Shown here in pieces: positions 37,614 through 47,635 of a stretch of 64,000 nucleotides of DNA. Source of the DNA: Calothrix sp. NIES-4101 (GTDB lineage Bacteria; Cyanobacteriota; Cyanobacteriia; Cyanobacteriales; Nostocaceae); contig AP018280.1 in assembly GCA_004296455.1 (NCBI GenBank), positions 1 through 64,000 on the forward strand, in the 5' to 3' direction. How positions within the stretch are numbered: position 1 is the first letter of the stretch; each line of letters starts with the position of its first letter. Under the pieces are notes generated by a model, which did no database searches, was not told the origin of the DNA, and saw only the letters and a list, made by a program, of their open reading frames with translations. A program made the translations under genes and the position numbers.

Positions 37614-40544
37614 ATGCCTAAACCTGGAGAAAACAAAACCGTTCAAAGCCGTATTCTCACTTATGCCCAAGAAATCGGCTGGAAATTTGTACCCCGTAAC
37701 GAAGCCGAAACCCGAAGAGGTTTTAACAACCACAGTGGGAATCTTCAGGAAAAAGCACAACAAGCATCTCTATATTTTGATGATCTCCTTTATCAACAAG
37801 TTCGCCAATTTAACCCCCAGTACAGCGAAGCCCAAAACGTATTAATTGCCCAAATAAGCAACCTCTCCACAGACATTTATGGAAATCGGGACTTCCTCAC
37901 CTATCTCCGTAACCAAGGAAAATATTTCTATGCTGCCGAAAATCGGGAACTTGACTTAAAACTCATTGAATATAACGACCCTGACCTGAGCCAAAATACC
38001 TATGAAGTTACAGAAGAGTTTTATATTCATAATGGCAAATACGGCATCAGGGAAGATGTTGTCTTTCTAATCAACGGTATTCCTGTGCTGGTGATTGAAT
38101 GTAAAAATGCTACCAAAGATGAAGCGATCGCATTAGGCGTTGATCAAATTCGTCGTTACCACAACGAAACACCAGAGTTATTTGTTCCCCAGATGATTTT
38201 TACCGCTACTGAAGCGATCGGTTTTTCCTATGGGGTGACATGGAACATTGTACGACGCAATATATTTAACTGGAAAGATGAGCAAATTGGGCAACTAGAG
38301 GCAAAAATTAAGAGTTTCTGTCAACCTGACCATATTCTCAAACTGCTGCAAAACTATATTATCTTTGCCGAAAAAGAAGAAACCCTACAAAAATTTATTC
38401 TCCGTCAACACCAAACCACCGCAGTTGAGAAAGTCATTGAACGCTGTCACAACCCTAAACAAACTAAAGGGCTGGTATGGCATACCCAAGGCAGTGGTAA
38501 AACCTTCACCATGATTAAAACGGCGGAAATGCTGTTTAAAGCCCCAGAAAGTGATAAACCGACGATTCTGCTCATGCTTGATCGCAATGAACTCGAAGAT
38601 CAAATGCTCAAAAACCTGAATAATTTAGGGCTGAATAACGTTCAACACGCAGATCGCATCACCACACTAAATAAATTATTAAAAGATGATTATCGCGGCA
38701 TTATCGTCACCATGATTCATAAATTCCGCGATATGCCAGCCAAAATTAACCTGAGAAAAAATATTTATATTCTGATTGATGAAGCACACCGCACCACAGG
38801 AGGAGATTTAGGCAATTTCCTGATGGCAGGACTACCTAACGCCACATTTATCGGTTTCACAGGAACACCTATTGATAAAACCAGTTACGGTAAAGGTACA
38901 TTTAAAACCTTTGGCACAGAAGACGAACAGGGATATCTGCATAAATATTCAATTGCTGACAGTATCCCAGACGGAACGACACTACCCCTCTACTACAACA
39001 TTGCCCCTAATAAGATGGTTGTGCCAAAGGAACTCATGGAAAAAGAATTTCTCGATTTGGCAGAAACCGAGGGCATTAACGATATTGCCGAGTTAAATAA
39101 AATTTTAGACCGTGCTGTTAATTTAAAAAATTTCCTCAAAGGTGATAAACGAGTGGATGAAGTAGCGAAATATGTCGCCGAACATTACACTCAAAACGTC
39201 GAACCCCTTGGTTATAAAGCCTTTTTAGTCGCCGTTGACCGTCCTGCCTGTGCTAAATATAAACAAGCCTTAGATAAATATTTGCCTCCTGAATACTCCG
39301 CAGTTGTCTATACCGGAAATAATAACGATACTGAAGACCTGAAAGCGTACCACATTGACAACAAGACAGAAAAACAAATCCGCAATAACTTCGCTAAATT
39401 CGGTGAATATCCCAAAATTCTAATTGTCACCGAGAAATTACTAACTGGTTTTGATGCTCCCCTGCTATATGCCATGTATCTCGATAAACCTATGCGAGAC
39501 CATACTTTATTACAGGCGATCGCTCGTGTTAACCGTCCCTACGAAAACGAAGCCCAGGAGATGGTAAAACCGCATGGCTTTGTGCTGGATTTTGTGGGTA
39601 TATTCAATAAATTAGAAAAAGCCCTTGCTTTTGATAGTAAAGAAATAAACGCCATTATCAAAGATTTAAAACTGCTCAAAACCTTATTTAAAAGCAAAAT
39701 GGAGCAGCAAGCCCCAATCTATTTGAGTTTGATTCAGAATAATTTTAACGACAAGGATGTAGATAACCTAATTGAGCATTTTCGAGACCAAGAACGCAGG
39801 AAAGCCTATTTTAAAGACTATAAAGAAATAGAAATGCTTTATGAAGTTATCTCACCTGATGCTTTTTTGCGTCCTTACATGAATGATTACACCACCCTTT
39901 CCTCGATTTATGAAGTAATCAGCAAAGCCTACAGTAAAAGGGTTTACGTTGATAAAGCATTCCAGCGCAAGACAGATGAACTGGTACAAAAACATATTGG
40001 CTCAACGGCGATCGCATCTGTAACCGATTTTGTCGCCATAAATTCTCAAACCCTGGAAGTCATTACATCCAAACAGAAGGGAGAAAGCACCAAAGTCATC
40101 AACCTCATTAAAAGCATCGAAAAAAGTGCCGAAGATAACCCTGATGACCCCTTTTTGATTGCAATGGCTGAACGTGCCAAAACTATTCAAGAAAATTTTG
40201 AGAACCGCCAAACCGATACAGAGGAAGCCCTAAACAAACTCATTCAAGAAATTAACGAAAACGAGCAGCGTAAAAAAGAACAGGCTAAAAAGGGCTTTGA
40301 CAGTTTAACTTTTTTTGTCTTTCAAACCTTAGAGGACGCAGGGATTAATAATCCTGAAACCGTGAGTAATCAAATAAAACAAGCCTTTATCGAGTATCCC
40401 AATTGGCGAACCAGTGAGGCAGAATTAAGGGAGTTGCGAAAAGAAGTCACCTTTGCTATTTTTGCTGAGATAGACGAATTTGAGCAAGTGACAAAAGTTG
40501 TAGATAACTTATTCACACTGTTGAGCAAAGCCTATGACCTCTAA
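37614..40544 (+). CDS. hsdR: Type I restriction enzyme HsdR (motor and nuclease)
   Basis: 976 residues, apparently intact. The N-terminal PD-(D/E)XK nuclease core is REDVVFLINGIPVLVIECKN. It is followed by the SF2 translocase: Walker A HTQGSGKT, DEAH box LIDEAHRTT, FIGFTGTPI (motif III), VTEKLLTGFDAP and ARVNRP (motifs V and VI). A C-terminal helical region contacts HsdM/HsdS. It moves DNA with ATP and cuts unmodified DNA away from the recognition site. With HsdS broken it should be inactive. Confidence 0.96.
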   Translation: MPKPGENKTVQSRILTYAQEIGWKFVPRNEAETRRGFNNHSGNLQEKAQQASLYFDDLLYQQVRQFNPQYSEAQNVLIAQISNLSTDIYGNRDFLTYLRNQGKYFYAAENRELDLKLIEYNDPDLSQNTYEVTEEFYIHNGKYGIREDVVFLINGIPVLVIECKNATKDEAIALGVDQIRRYHNETPELFVPQMIFTATEAIGFSYGVTWNIVRRNIFNWKDEQIGQLEAKIKSFCQPDHILKLLQNYIIFAEKEETLQKFILRQHQTTAVEKVIERCHNPKQTKGLVWHTQGSGKTFTMIKTAEMLFKAPESDKPTILLMLDRNELEDQMLKNLNNLGLNNVQHADRITTLNKLLKDDYRGIIVTMIHKFRDMPAKINLRKNIYILIDEAHRTTGGDLGNFLMAGLPNATFIGFTGTPIDKTSYGKGTFKTFGTEDEQGYLHKYSIADSIPDGTTLPLYYNIAPNKMVVPKELMEKEFLDLAETEGINDIAELNKILDRAVNLKNFLKGDKRVDEVAKYVAEHYTQNVEPLGYKAFLVAVDRPACAKYKQALDKYLPPEYSAVVYTGNNNDTEDLKAYHIDNKTEKQIRNNFAKFGEYPKILIVTEKLLTGFDAPLLYAMYLDKPMRDHTLLQAIARVNRPYENEAQEMVKPHGFVLDFVGIFNKLEKALAFDSKEINAIIKDLKLLKTLFKSKMEQQAPIYLSLIQNNFNDKDVDNLIEHFRDQERRKAYFKDYKEIEMLYEVISPDAFLRPYMNDYTTLSSIYEVISKAYSKRVYVDKAFQRKTDELVQKHIGSTAIASVTDFVAINSQTLEVITSKQKGESTKVINLIKSIEKSAEDNPDDPFLIAMAERAKTIQENFENRQTDTEEALNKLIQEINENEQRKKEQAKKGFDSLTFFVFQTLEDAGINNPETVSNQIKQAFIEYPNWRTSEAELRELRKEVTFAIFAEIDEFEQVTKVVDNLFTLLSKAYDL

Positions 40545-40851
40545 AGACAAAGCCACCTTCAAAGCAAGAGTTTGTCAGTGGGCAGAAAAACTGGATGTTA
40601 AAGTTCAGTCAATCATGTTACGTTCTATGGAAAACAAATGGGCATCCTGTTCTTCTAGGGGACGTTTAACCTTTGATACAAATTTATTATCCCTTGAACC
40701 ACATCTGCAAGATTATGTGATTGTTCACGAACTCCTACATCTCCAAGTCCCCAATCACGGCAAACTCTGGAAATGCCTCATGAAAGCGTATTTGGGAGAT
40801 TATGAAACATCGGAACAGGAATTAAAAAATCACGCCTGTAAACAATATTAG
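40534..40851 (+). CDS. YgjP-like (M48-related) metallopeptidase, short
   Basis: 105 residues. Contains ENKWASCSSRGRLTFDTNLL and the zinc-binding HELLHLQVPNHGKLWKCL, the core of YgjP/DUF45 metal-dependent hydrolases. It overlaps the end of hsdR by 11 bases and so is translated with it. Genes of this kind commonly follow hsdR in type I operons. Their role is not established. Confidence 0.88.
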   Translation: MTSKDKATFKARVCQWAEKLDVKVQSIMLRSMENKWASCSSRGRLTFDTNLLSLEPHLQDYVIVHELLHLQVPNHGKLWKCLMKAYLGDYETSEQELKNHACKQY

Positions 40852-40876
40852 TGTTTGCTGCGATCGCTCTCAAATC

Positions 40877-41383
40877 TTAAATTCTCTTCTGATGTTCTAC
40901 CATCTCCGCAAATGGAGTAAAACACCTATGACACCAACCATCAACCCACAATGCCGGAACTTTAAACCTAGCCCCACAATTAGGACATTCTGACAGCAAA
41001 GTTAAGTTGTGCCTTCCACACCCCCCAGTCTCCTTAAACTGCCACTCAATTTTGTGACAAGGGGACTCCCCATAACAAGCCCCACACAAACGAATCGGCT
41101 CCATCTTCATCCCCACACCCGCAGGTGGTAACATCTTCTCCAACCGATCCGTATCAACTCCCACCACAACAGCCAAACTTTCCAATTGCTGGCGAGACGG
41201 TGGAGGATTAAATCGAAACTTTTCCCAACGAGCAATCGCACCCCCTAAACCCGCAGCTTGACCCAACCCAGAAGGAGTTAAATCATTAGCCAGTCTAAAC
41301 CTCCCCAAAAAATGACTTATACTTTCCCCTTCTAATGGTTCAACTTGAAACAACCAAGGCTTAATCTCTTCCGCTTCCATCAT
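40877..41383 (-). CDS. tniQ: TniQ, target-selection protein of the CAST
   Basis: 168 residues, the short TniQ type of V-K elements. It starts with EIKPWLFQVEPLEGESISHF and LGRFRLANDLTPS, then a zinc-binding pattern (CGACYGESPCH, CGRHN, CPNCGARF, CHRC). It caps TnsC filaments near Cas12k. The start overlaps the end of tnsC by 4 bases, so tnsB-tnsC-tniQ form one operon. Confidence 0.95.
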   Translation of the reverse strand: MMEAEEIKPWLFQVEPLEGESISHFLGRFRLANDLTPSGLGQAAGLGGAIARWEKFRFNPPPSRQQLESLAVVVGVDTDRLEKMLPPAGVGMKMEPIRLCGACYGESPCHKIEWQFKETGGCGRHNLTLLSECPNCGARFKVPALWVDGWCHRCFTPFAEMVEHQKRI

Positions 41384-42237
41384 CTGTACTCAGCAGTAAC
41401 TTCCTTCAAAGTATCCAAATCAATCTTTTGCAATCCCTTCTTCAAAGCCCGAATTGCAGACTCTCGCAAAATCATGTCCAGCAAACCAATATAACCACCC
41501 GTCGCTTCCCCTAAAGTTTTCAACATTGTTTTACTGCCAAGATTAGAAGCTACAGGTAACTTTAAAATTTGCTTCTCCCAAATCTCCACCGTCCGCTTAA
41601 AATCTTCCCCCGACATCTTTCCAAATCGATGACAGGAGCGAAAACGGTTGTAAACTTGCTCATCCCGCTTAATTACCGCATCCAATCGGTCAGTTCCCAC
41701 TAAAATAACCGCGATTTCCAACTTATCGAAAATATCCCGCACCTCAGCAAAAGTCTTCGGCTTAAAACGGTCAGCCTCATCAATTATCAACATCTCCACC
41801 CCGCAACCCTTAAGAACCCGCAGCGTTCTATCTCGGATTTCCGCAACCGTTCCTTTCGTTACCTGATATTTCAAATGCTCCATAATTACCCCAAATAGTT
41901 CTTTTGCACCACATTCTTGGGGAATTTGGATATAAGCCACAGGTACAGTTGGAGGTTTTCCGGATTCCTGCTTGGGTTTATTTCTCAATCTATAGGCATC
42001 GCAACCCATAGTTTTTCCAGTCCTCGACTCACCCACCACACGTCCAGATTGCCGTGATTGTCTCTTCCCTTCCAACCAGTCATGGAGAGTTTTAACCTGT
42101 TCTAGAGGTACAAAACCCTTACGATTTAACCGTTGAATCTCTGCTTGCAACTTCTCATTATTAGCGGGAATATCACCCAATTGTTGCGCGATCGCCTGTG
42201 CTTCTGTTGTAGATGCTTTCGATGACATTTTTACCAC
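41380..42237 (-). CDS. tnsC: TnsC, AAA+ regulator of the CAST
   Basis: 285 residues. Walker A is VVGESRTGKTMGCDAYR and Walker B is MLIIDEADR, followed by the sensor region (ILVGTDRLDAVIKRDEQVYN, RFRSCHRF). It forms ATP-dependent filaments that link Cas12k/TniQ to TnsB. The start overlaps tnsB by 7 bases. Intact, but dependent on the broken promoter-proximal gene tnsB for its natural transcript. Confidence 0.96.
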   Translation of the reverse strand: MVKMSSKASTTEAQAIAQQLGDIPANNEKLQAEIQRLNRKGFVPLEQVKTLHDWLEGKRQSRQSGRVVGESRTGKTMGCDAYRLRNKPKQESGKPPTVPVAYIQIPQECGAKELFGVIMEHLKYQVTKGTVAEIRDRTLRVLKGCGVEMLIIDEADRFKPKTFAEVRDIFDKLEIAVILVGTDRLDAVIKRDEQVYNRFRSCHRFGKMSGEDFKRTVEIWEKQILKLPVASNLGSKTMLKTLGEATGGYIGLLDMILRESAIRALKKGLQKIDLDTLKEVTAEYR

Positions 42238-43522
42238 CCGTAATCTTCACGCATTTGTTCGTAATCAAATACTTCCGGCATTTCTGGCTCTGTTTCCACT
42301 TCGGTAGATACAGCTTCGTCCAATTCTTCCGGCTCAATAGGTATAGGTTGTTTGGATTTTTTTAGTTCGGTTTGTTCTAATTTTTGACGTTCTTTCTTGG
42401 TTTTCTTTTGAGTTGGGAATACTTCGCGTTCCCGAACTTCTGCCAAAATTGAGCGATTATTCACAGCTTGACCGGCTTCTCGTACCTTCCGACTGCTAGC
42501 TTTTGCCTCATCCAAAGATAATTCTTCTGTCTCTAAATCTTGAGCATAAGCACGGGTAAGAAATACTTCTTTGTCTCCTTCCGTGCAATAAATCATAATT
42601 GTTGTAATGTCTCTAGGGTCATACCGCAGCACGACCTTTTCCCCTGCATACCCCGCTAAATTCTCACCCCGGTACATAAGATTTTCAAATTGTAGATATC
42701 CCCCACGTTGGATGTGTCGCCGTGTTTGCTTCATTAAGCAAATATCCAACTCTCGTTCGGAAAGTAAATCTGGTGCAGCTATTAACCCAGATTCCCAGCG
42801 CTGAAATCTCGTCTGATCGCCCATCCGCGCATCGATTCGTTGGTTATAGTTATCGACGATATAACGTACTAAAATTTTTTCCAGTTGATGTAGCGTTAAG
42901 CAAGCTTCATTCTCAGCTTCCTCCGGTCTTTGTTGGATATTAGAACCTGTGTATCCAGGCAAAGTAGAGAATAATTCTGTGTTTAGAGTTTTAAAAGGAC
43001 GCTCAACACTACCTCCTTCGGATGGTCTGTCACGAAGATGACGAACAAACCCTAACTGCACCCCTATCTGTTGCAAATGGTTGGAACGAAAATCCTTACC
43101 TCCGTCTGTGTAAAAGTGCTGCGGCAAACCAGAAGTACCCCATTCCTCGTTAAGTCCATAATCAGAACCATATTGCTTGGGCAAAATTGCATGACGTAAC
43201 GCCAAAGCTACGACCTTAGAACTTGGAGCATCGTAGCCCAAGTTAATTCCCATAATGCAGCGTGAATAACTATCAATAACCGTTGTTAACCAAGGACGAC
43301 TAAGAAGTTTGCCATGCCGATCTACCAATAAAACATCAACAAGGGTATGGTCGCATTGCCAAACTTGGTTACTATGCTCTACTTGTAAATCATTGCCATC
43401 ACGGGTTTTGATGGATAATCGCGAACCACGCCAACCTGGAGAGCGAATACTTTTAGCTTTTTCAACTTTATCTATCAACGGTTGTAAAATTCGATAAACC
43501 GTCATATGAGAGGGAGGCTTAA

Positions 43523-45371
43523 CCCGGATTTCTCACAAAGAATGAGAAAATAGGGGTCAAAAACTGCCAAAATCTATATTGCACAAGTATCCTAGCAGTT
43601 TGAAGTATGACCCCAAATAAAAACAATTGTATCCCGGAACAGTTCAGATTTGAACAAGTAAAGTCATGTCCAGTTATAGTTAATTTCAAGGGTGAGGCTG
43701 TAACATCGGATGCAGGATTAACATTAATTGCGGAACTGGACAAAAAAAGAGAGATAACATCACGGCTGGCAGCATGTTTCAAAGACTACCGAGACCCAAA
43801 TAAAATTCTGCATCCGGTTAATAGCCTCATTGCACAAAGAATATATGGTCTAATCATGGGCTATGAAGACATAAATGACCACGAAACTCTACGCCATGAT
43901 GCGATATTCGCACTGGCAGTAGGAAAAGCAATTAATTTAGAACAAGAACCAATTACTCTGGCCGGAAAAAGTACGTTAAATCGCCTCGAACATTGTCCAG
44001 AAGATGTCTCTTCAAGAGCAGATAGTCGATATCACCGTATTGAACATGATGCATCAGCCATAGAAACACTCTTAGTTGAGCTATTTTTAGAATCTTATCG
44101 AAAGCCACCACGACAGATAATTTTGGATTTAGACGTTACCGATGATTTAGTTCATGGTAATCAAGAAGAAACATTTTTTAATCCTTATTACAGAGGATAT
44201 TGTTATGCCCCACTTTATATTTTCTGCGGTAAACAAATACTAGCGGCAAAACTTCGTGCGTCTAATGTTGACCCGGCGGAAGGAGGATTAGGAGAATTAC
44301 AAAGAGTAATAAAAATAATCCGCTCACGATGGAAAGATGTGAAAATTATTATTCGTGGAGATAGTGCTTATTCGAGAGAAGATATAATGAGTTGGTGTGA
44401 ATCTCAAACTGAAATTGATTATGTATTGGGACTGGCTCCAAATAATAGGCTACTCCAAGCAACTAAGTCAATTCAGTATCGTGCATCCCAAGAATACTCA
44501 GGAAAAATTCAACATATAGTCGAGTTTTTTGAAACCTTATTTCCTCCATCACCAGATTTAAAGAAGGACGCAGCAGTATTTGTTGATAACTCAGTTTGGT
44601 ATTGCTCTCTTGACTACCAAACTCTAGATAGTTGGAGCCGTCATCGTCGTGTTGTCGCCAAAGTTGAATATAGCTATAAAGAAGTCGATACTCGCTTTGT
44701 AGTCACTTCGCTCCCTGTTAATAAAATCCCGCCAGGGCGACTTTATACTCAAAAGTACTGCCCGCGCGGGAATATGGAAAATTGTTTAAAAGAACAAAAG
44801 CTAGGGTTACATAGTGATAGAACAAGTACCCATACTTTTGAAGGAAATCAATTACGTTTGTGGTTGGCGTCTATTGCTTATATTTTGATGAATGCTCTAC
44901 GAGAACAATGTTTAGCAAAGACGGAATTCAAAAATGCAACTGTTGAGACTATACGCACAAAATTATTGAAGTTAGGAGCTGTCATTACCATTAGTAAAAG
45001 ACGGATTTTAATCGCAATTAGTAGTGCCTGTCCTTATCAAGAGATTTTCGCAATGGTTTATAAGAGTTTATCTCAATTACCTTGCCCTGGCTGATAATGA
45101 CCTAATTTAATTCATACTGATTTTGATTTTTAATAGCTGGTTTTTAGGGTTATTTTACTTGATTTAAACCCCTGAATTGGCATATCAATTTTTATTTCTA
45201 GAACTCAGTTGTTTCAGTATTAGCTACTTTTAATGTATTGTATATATCTTTGATTGGTTCGGTCCTTACTTGGAGTTGCCCACGTTCTGGAGGTATTTTG
45301 ATGATGTATTAATTAAATCATCTTAAATTTGGCTAATGCAAGCATTTTTTCTCACTTGTGAGAAATCCGGG
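43523..45371 (+). mobile_element. IS1380-family element, 1849 bp, in tnsB
   Basis: Ends CCCGGATTTCTCACAA (43523) and TTGTGAGAAATCCGGG (to 45371) form 16-bp perfect inverted repeats, flanked by TTAA duplications (43519-43522 and 45372-45375). The tail from 45095 to 45371 is non-coding. Confidence 0.95.
43607..45094 (+). CDS. IS1380-family transposase
   Basis: 495 residues. The start MTPNKNNCIPEQFRFEQVKS, ITSRLAACFKDYRDP, the LDLDVTDDLVHGNQEETFFN block (catalytic aspartate), IIIRGDSAYSREDIMSWCE (second aspartate) and MENCLKEQKLGLHSDR (glutamate) are the conserved series of IS1380 transposases. Full length and uninterrupted. Confidence 0.94.
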   Translation: MTPNKNNCIPEQFRFEQVKSCPVIVNFKGEAVTSDAGLTLIAELDKKREITSRLAACFKDYRDPNKILHPVNSLIAQRIYGLIMGYEDINDHETLRHDAIFALAVGKAINLEQEPITLAGKSTLNRLEHCPEDVSSRADSRYHRIEHDASAIETLLVELFLESYRKPPRQIILDLDVTDDLVHGNQEETFFNPYYRGYCYAPLYIFCGKQILAAKLRASNVDPAEGGLGELQRVIKIIRSRWKDVKIIIRGDSAYSREDIMSWCESQTEIDYVLGLAPNNRLLQATKSIQYRASQEYSGKIQHIVEFFETLFPPSPDLKKDAAVFVDNSVWYCSLDYQTLDSWSRHRRVVAKVEYSYKEVDTRFVVTSLPVNKIPPGRLYTQKYCPRGNMENCLKEQKLGLHSDRTSTHTFEGNQLRLWLASIAYILMNALREQCLAKTEFKNATVETIRTKLLKLGAVITISKRRILIAISSACPYQEIFAMVYKSLSQLPCPG

Positions 45372-45808
45372 TTAACTCCTAATTCGTCAGCCTTGGCCTT
45401 CGCTCGGATAAAAACCTGTTGGCGAGTCATTCTTTTACTACCCTTATTGCCCTCCTTATAGGTTTTTAAAACAAACTCTTGCCAGTTTTCATCAACTCGA
45501 TGTTTTCCTTTATCCGCTCGTTGATTTTGTGCCAGTCCAGGCAAACCTTCTTGTTCCCACTTATCAACCAATCGTCTAACTGTGCGTACCGACTTCCCAA
45601 GTTTTTTGGCCGCTTCTTGCAGACATTGGGTGTAGGTAGTGCGATCGCTATTTTCTAAGAGGCTTTGAATTACCTCCATTTTCAACAAAGCTTCATCCGA
45701 AAGTTCGGAAACAATAATGTTTGCTTCAGTGCTATTAACATCTGTGCAACTTACCTTTGTCGTAGAAGTTGTAGAAAATTCTGCATCCTGCATACAGTGC
45801 TTTATCAA

Positions 45809-46071
45809 AACATAGTTGTATTATACTAATAATGTGACAATTAATGTGTTAATTTATGCAAAATCATGATTGTCTACTATTTTTGAGAAGTGACAATTAA
45901 ATTGTGAAAATTCTGGATTTTGACATCTAATTTGTGAATCAAAGCTGAAAGCGCTGTGACTGGTTGTAATAACAAAATCCCTGTCATAGTTATTGCAATG
46001 ACAGGGATTGAGTGATTTTGAATAATATGACAATTATTTTGTTAAATTGACAAATAATTAGTTAATGTACA
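45809..46071 (-). promoter_or_regulatory. CAST end, tnsB side, with TnsB-binding repeats and hairpin
   Basis: Contains TGACA-led repeats: TGACAATTAATGTGTTAA (45835), TGACAATTAAATTGTG (45891), TGACATCTAATTTGTG (45921), and the terminal run from 46028 to TGTACA at 46071. The outermost 24 bp match the other end exactly. Between them is a perfect 12-bp stem (AATCCCTGTCAT at 45977-45988 with ATGACAGGGATT at 45998-46009). The tnsB promoter must also lie here. Confidence 0.85.
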
Positions 46072-46311
46072 TTAATATTCCCTCGTTTTCGGCTCCAGAA
46101 GCAGCACCCAGCCTCAACGAGTCAAACTTCAATTTGTTTCATTTTACTCCAAATCAGGTCGAATCAACCCACAAATTTAGGCACAAATTTAGTCCAAGTT
46201 TTGGCTACTATTTAGAGGTTGGGAAAAGCCAACTATCAGTTTGTTGCACGATTAGATTGGGTGAAATCTTCCATCGAAAACTTTCCCTCAGTCACTTTGG
46301 GGTAAATTTTT

Positions 46312-47349
46312 ATGGATATTAGTGGTCGCCTTGCCCAAGCCAATGGTAGATTACGGTCTTCTAAGATTGGTATCGCTATTCAACAGCGTGGAAATACTCT
46401 ATGGCTCAGGGGGACATTTCCACCAAAGTCAAATTCAGGTAAAACCAAACCCCATCAGCAAAGAATATCGCTGAGAACAAAAGAAAATCCTCAAGGAGTA
46501 AAAGCCACAATTGCAGGATTGCAATATGCCGAACAACAAGCTCGTGCGATCGCTTTACAACTTGATAAAGGTCAATTTAATTGGGCTGATTGGCAATTAG
46601 GTCAAGCACAAGAAGCGGAAACTGTATCTGATTGGGTAGAGAAATTTGAAACCGAATATTGGAGGAGGCGATCGCGTAACCAACAAACAGAGACAACCTG
46701 GAAAAAAGATTACCAAATTGTTTTCCCTAAATTTGTTGAGTTTGCGAAGGATGCAGAAATTTCCGTAGACTTAATCATCAAGTTTGTAAGCCAAACAAAA
46801 CCTGATACACGAAGTCGTAAAAGGGCGTGTGATATTTTAGGTAGACTTGGCAAATTCGCCAAGCTTGAAAATTTAGATGCAATTAAAGAATTGAGTGGAA
46901 ATTATTCCCCAGGAACTGTATCACCAAGGAGTTTACCCACAGATGAACAAATAGCTCAATGGCGAGATAAAATTACCAATTCAGGTTGGCAGTGGATATA
47001 CGGGATGTGTGCAGCATATGGTTTGCGTCCCCATGAAGTATTTCATGTTGACATGCTAGATTTCCCCATTGCCAGAGTCAGCGATGAAACTAAAACAGGA
47101 GAGCGATTTATCTACCCGCTATATCCGGAATGGGTGGAAAGCTGGAATCTAAAAGAGATTGTTTTACCAAACTTGGTATCAATGAAAGATTCCTCCAATG
47201 CAAAACTCGGAACCAAAATATCTGGGTTTTTCTACGACTTTAAAATTCCGTTTCCCCCATATAATCTTCGTCATTGCTATGCACGTAGATGTTTTGAATT
47301 TGGATTTACCCCAGGGGAAACGCATCTAAAAAAACATCACAAGTATTGA
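46312..47349 (+). pseudogene. Tyrosine recombinase (integrase), C-terminally truncated
   Basis: 345 residues. The catalytic domain has the first arginine (AAYGLRPHEVFHV), a lysine region (ETKTGERF) and the H-x-x-R box (NLRHCYARRCFEFG). The sequence ends shortly after, without the final histidine/tryptophan and nucleophile tyrosine. The ISAs1 element that follows probably removed the end. Enzymes of this kind integrate at tRNA genes, so it may remain from an older island at the same tRNA-Cys that the CAST then displaced by 22 kb. Confidence 0.75.
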
Positions 47350-47635
47350 CAAAAAGCTTTATTAGTGAATTTAAAATAAATAGAGCTTACTTGACTCATA
47401 AAAGCAAATCATTTTAGTAATTAAGTATTACATTTATGAATTTTCTAGAATGTCTTGTTATTAGAGATAGAAGTTTTATTTATGACACTAAATCAGTAAT
47501 TATTGCAGTATATTTACTATTGTTCGACAAAGTTGCCTTTTTCAGAAATCTTGAAAGAGCGTCAATAGCAGAAAAATAGTGTCAGTGCAATGGTATTTTC
47601 AGTTCTATAGAATCTGAAGAAATGAAAATATTGAG

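Larger units (their letters stand above)
42231..45793 (-). pseudogene. tnsB: TnsB transposase, split by an IS1380-type element
   Basis: The N-terminal piece (45793-45372) holds the first DNA-binding domains (AAKKLGKSVRTVRRLVDKW). The remainder (43518-42231) holds the RNase H-fold catalytic core with WQCDHTLVDVLLV, HFYTDGGKDF and GGSVERPFKT (D, D, E). The basic C-terminal tail follows, expected to bind TnsC. Removing the IS and one TTAA joins DELGV to KPPSHMTVYRIL exactly in frame and gives about 569 residues, the normal length. ATG at 45793 is preferred over TTG at 45808. The break should abolish transposition unless the IS excises precisely or a helper is present. Confidence 0.95.
23671..46071. 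mobile_element. Type V-K CRISPR-associated transposon (CAST), 22.4 kb
   Basis: A Tn7-like element guided by Cas12k. Its ends are perfect 24-bp inverted repeats: TGTACATTAACTAATTATTT (23671, then GTCA) and the complement ending at 46071. From the tRNA side it holds homing crRNA, array, tracrRNA, cas12k, a MerR regulator, defence cargo, tniQ, tnsC and tnsB. The expected 5-bp target duplication is not seen (TTTGT at 23666-23670, TTAAT at 46072-46076). Three IS insertions (in the GmrSD gene, hsdS and tnsB) show it is probably no longer mobile by itself. Confidence 0.96.

Noticed and set aside
46065-46322. 85-residue open frame across the CAST end
   Set aside because: It starts inside the transposon terminus, has no recognisable domain and no clear ribosome binding site. 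Probably chance.
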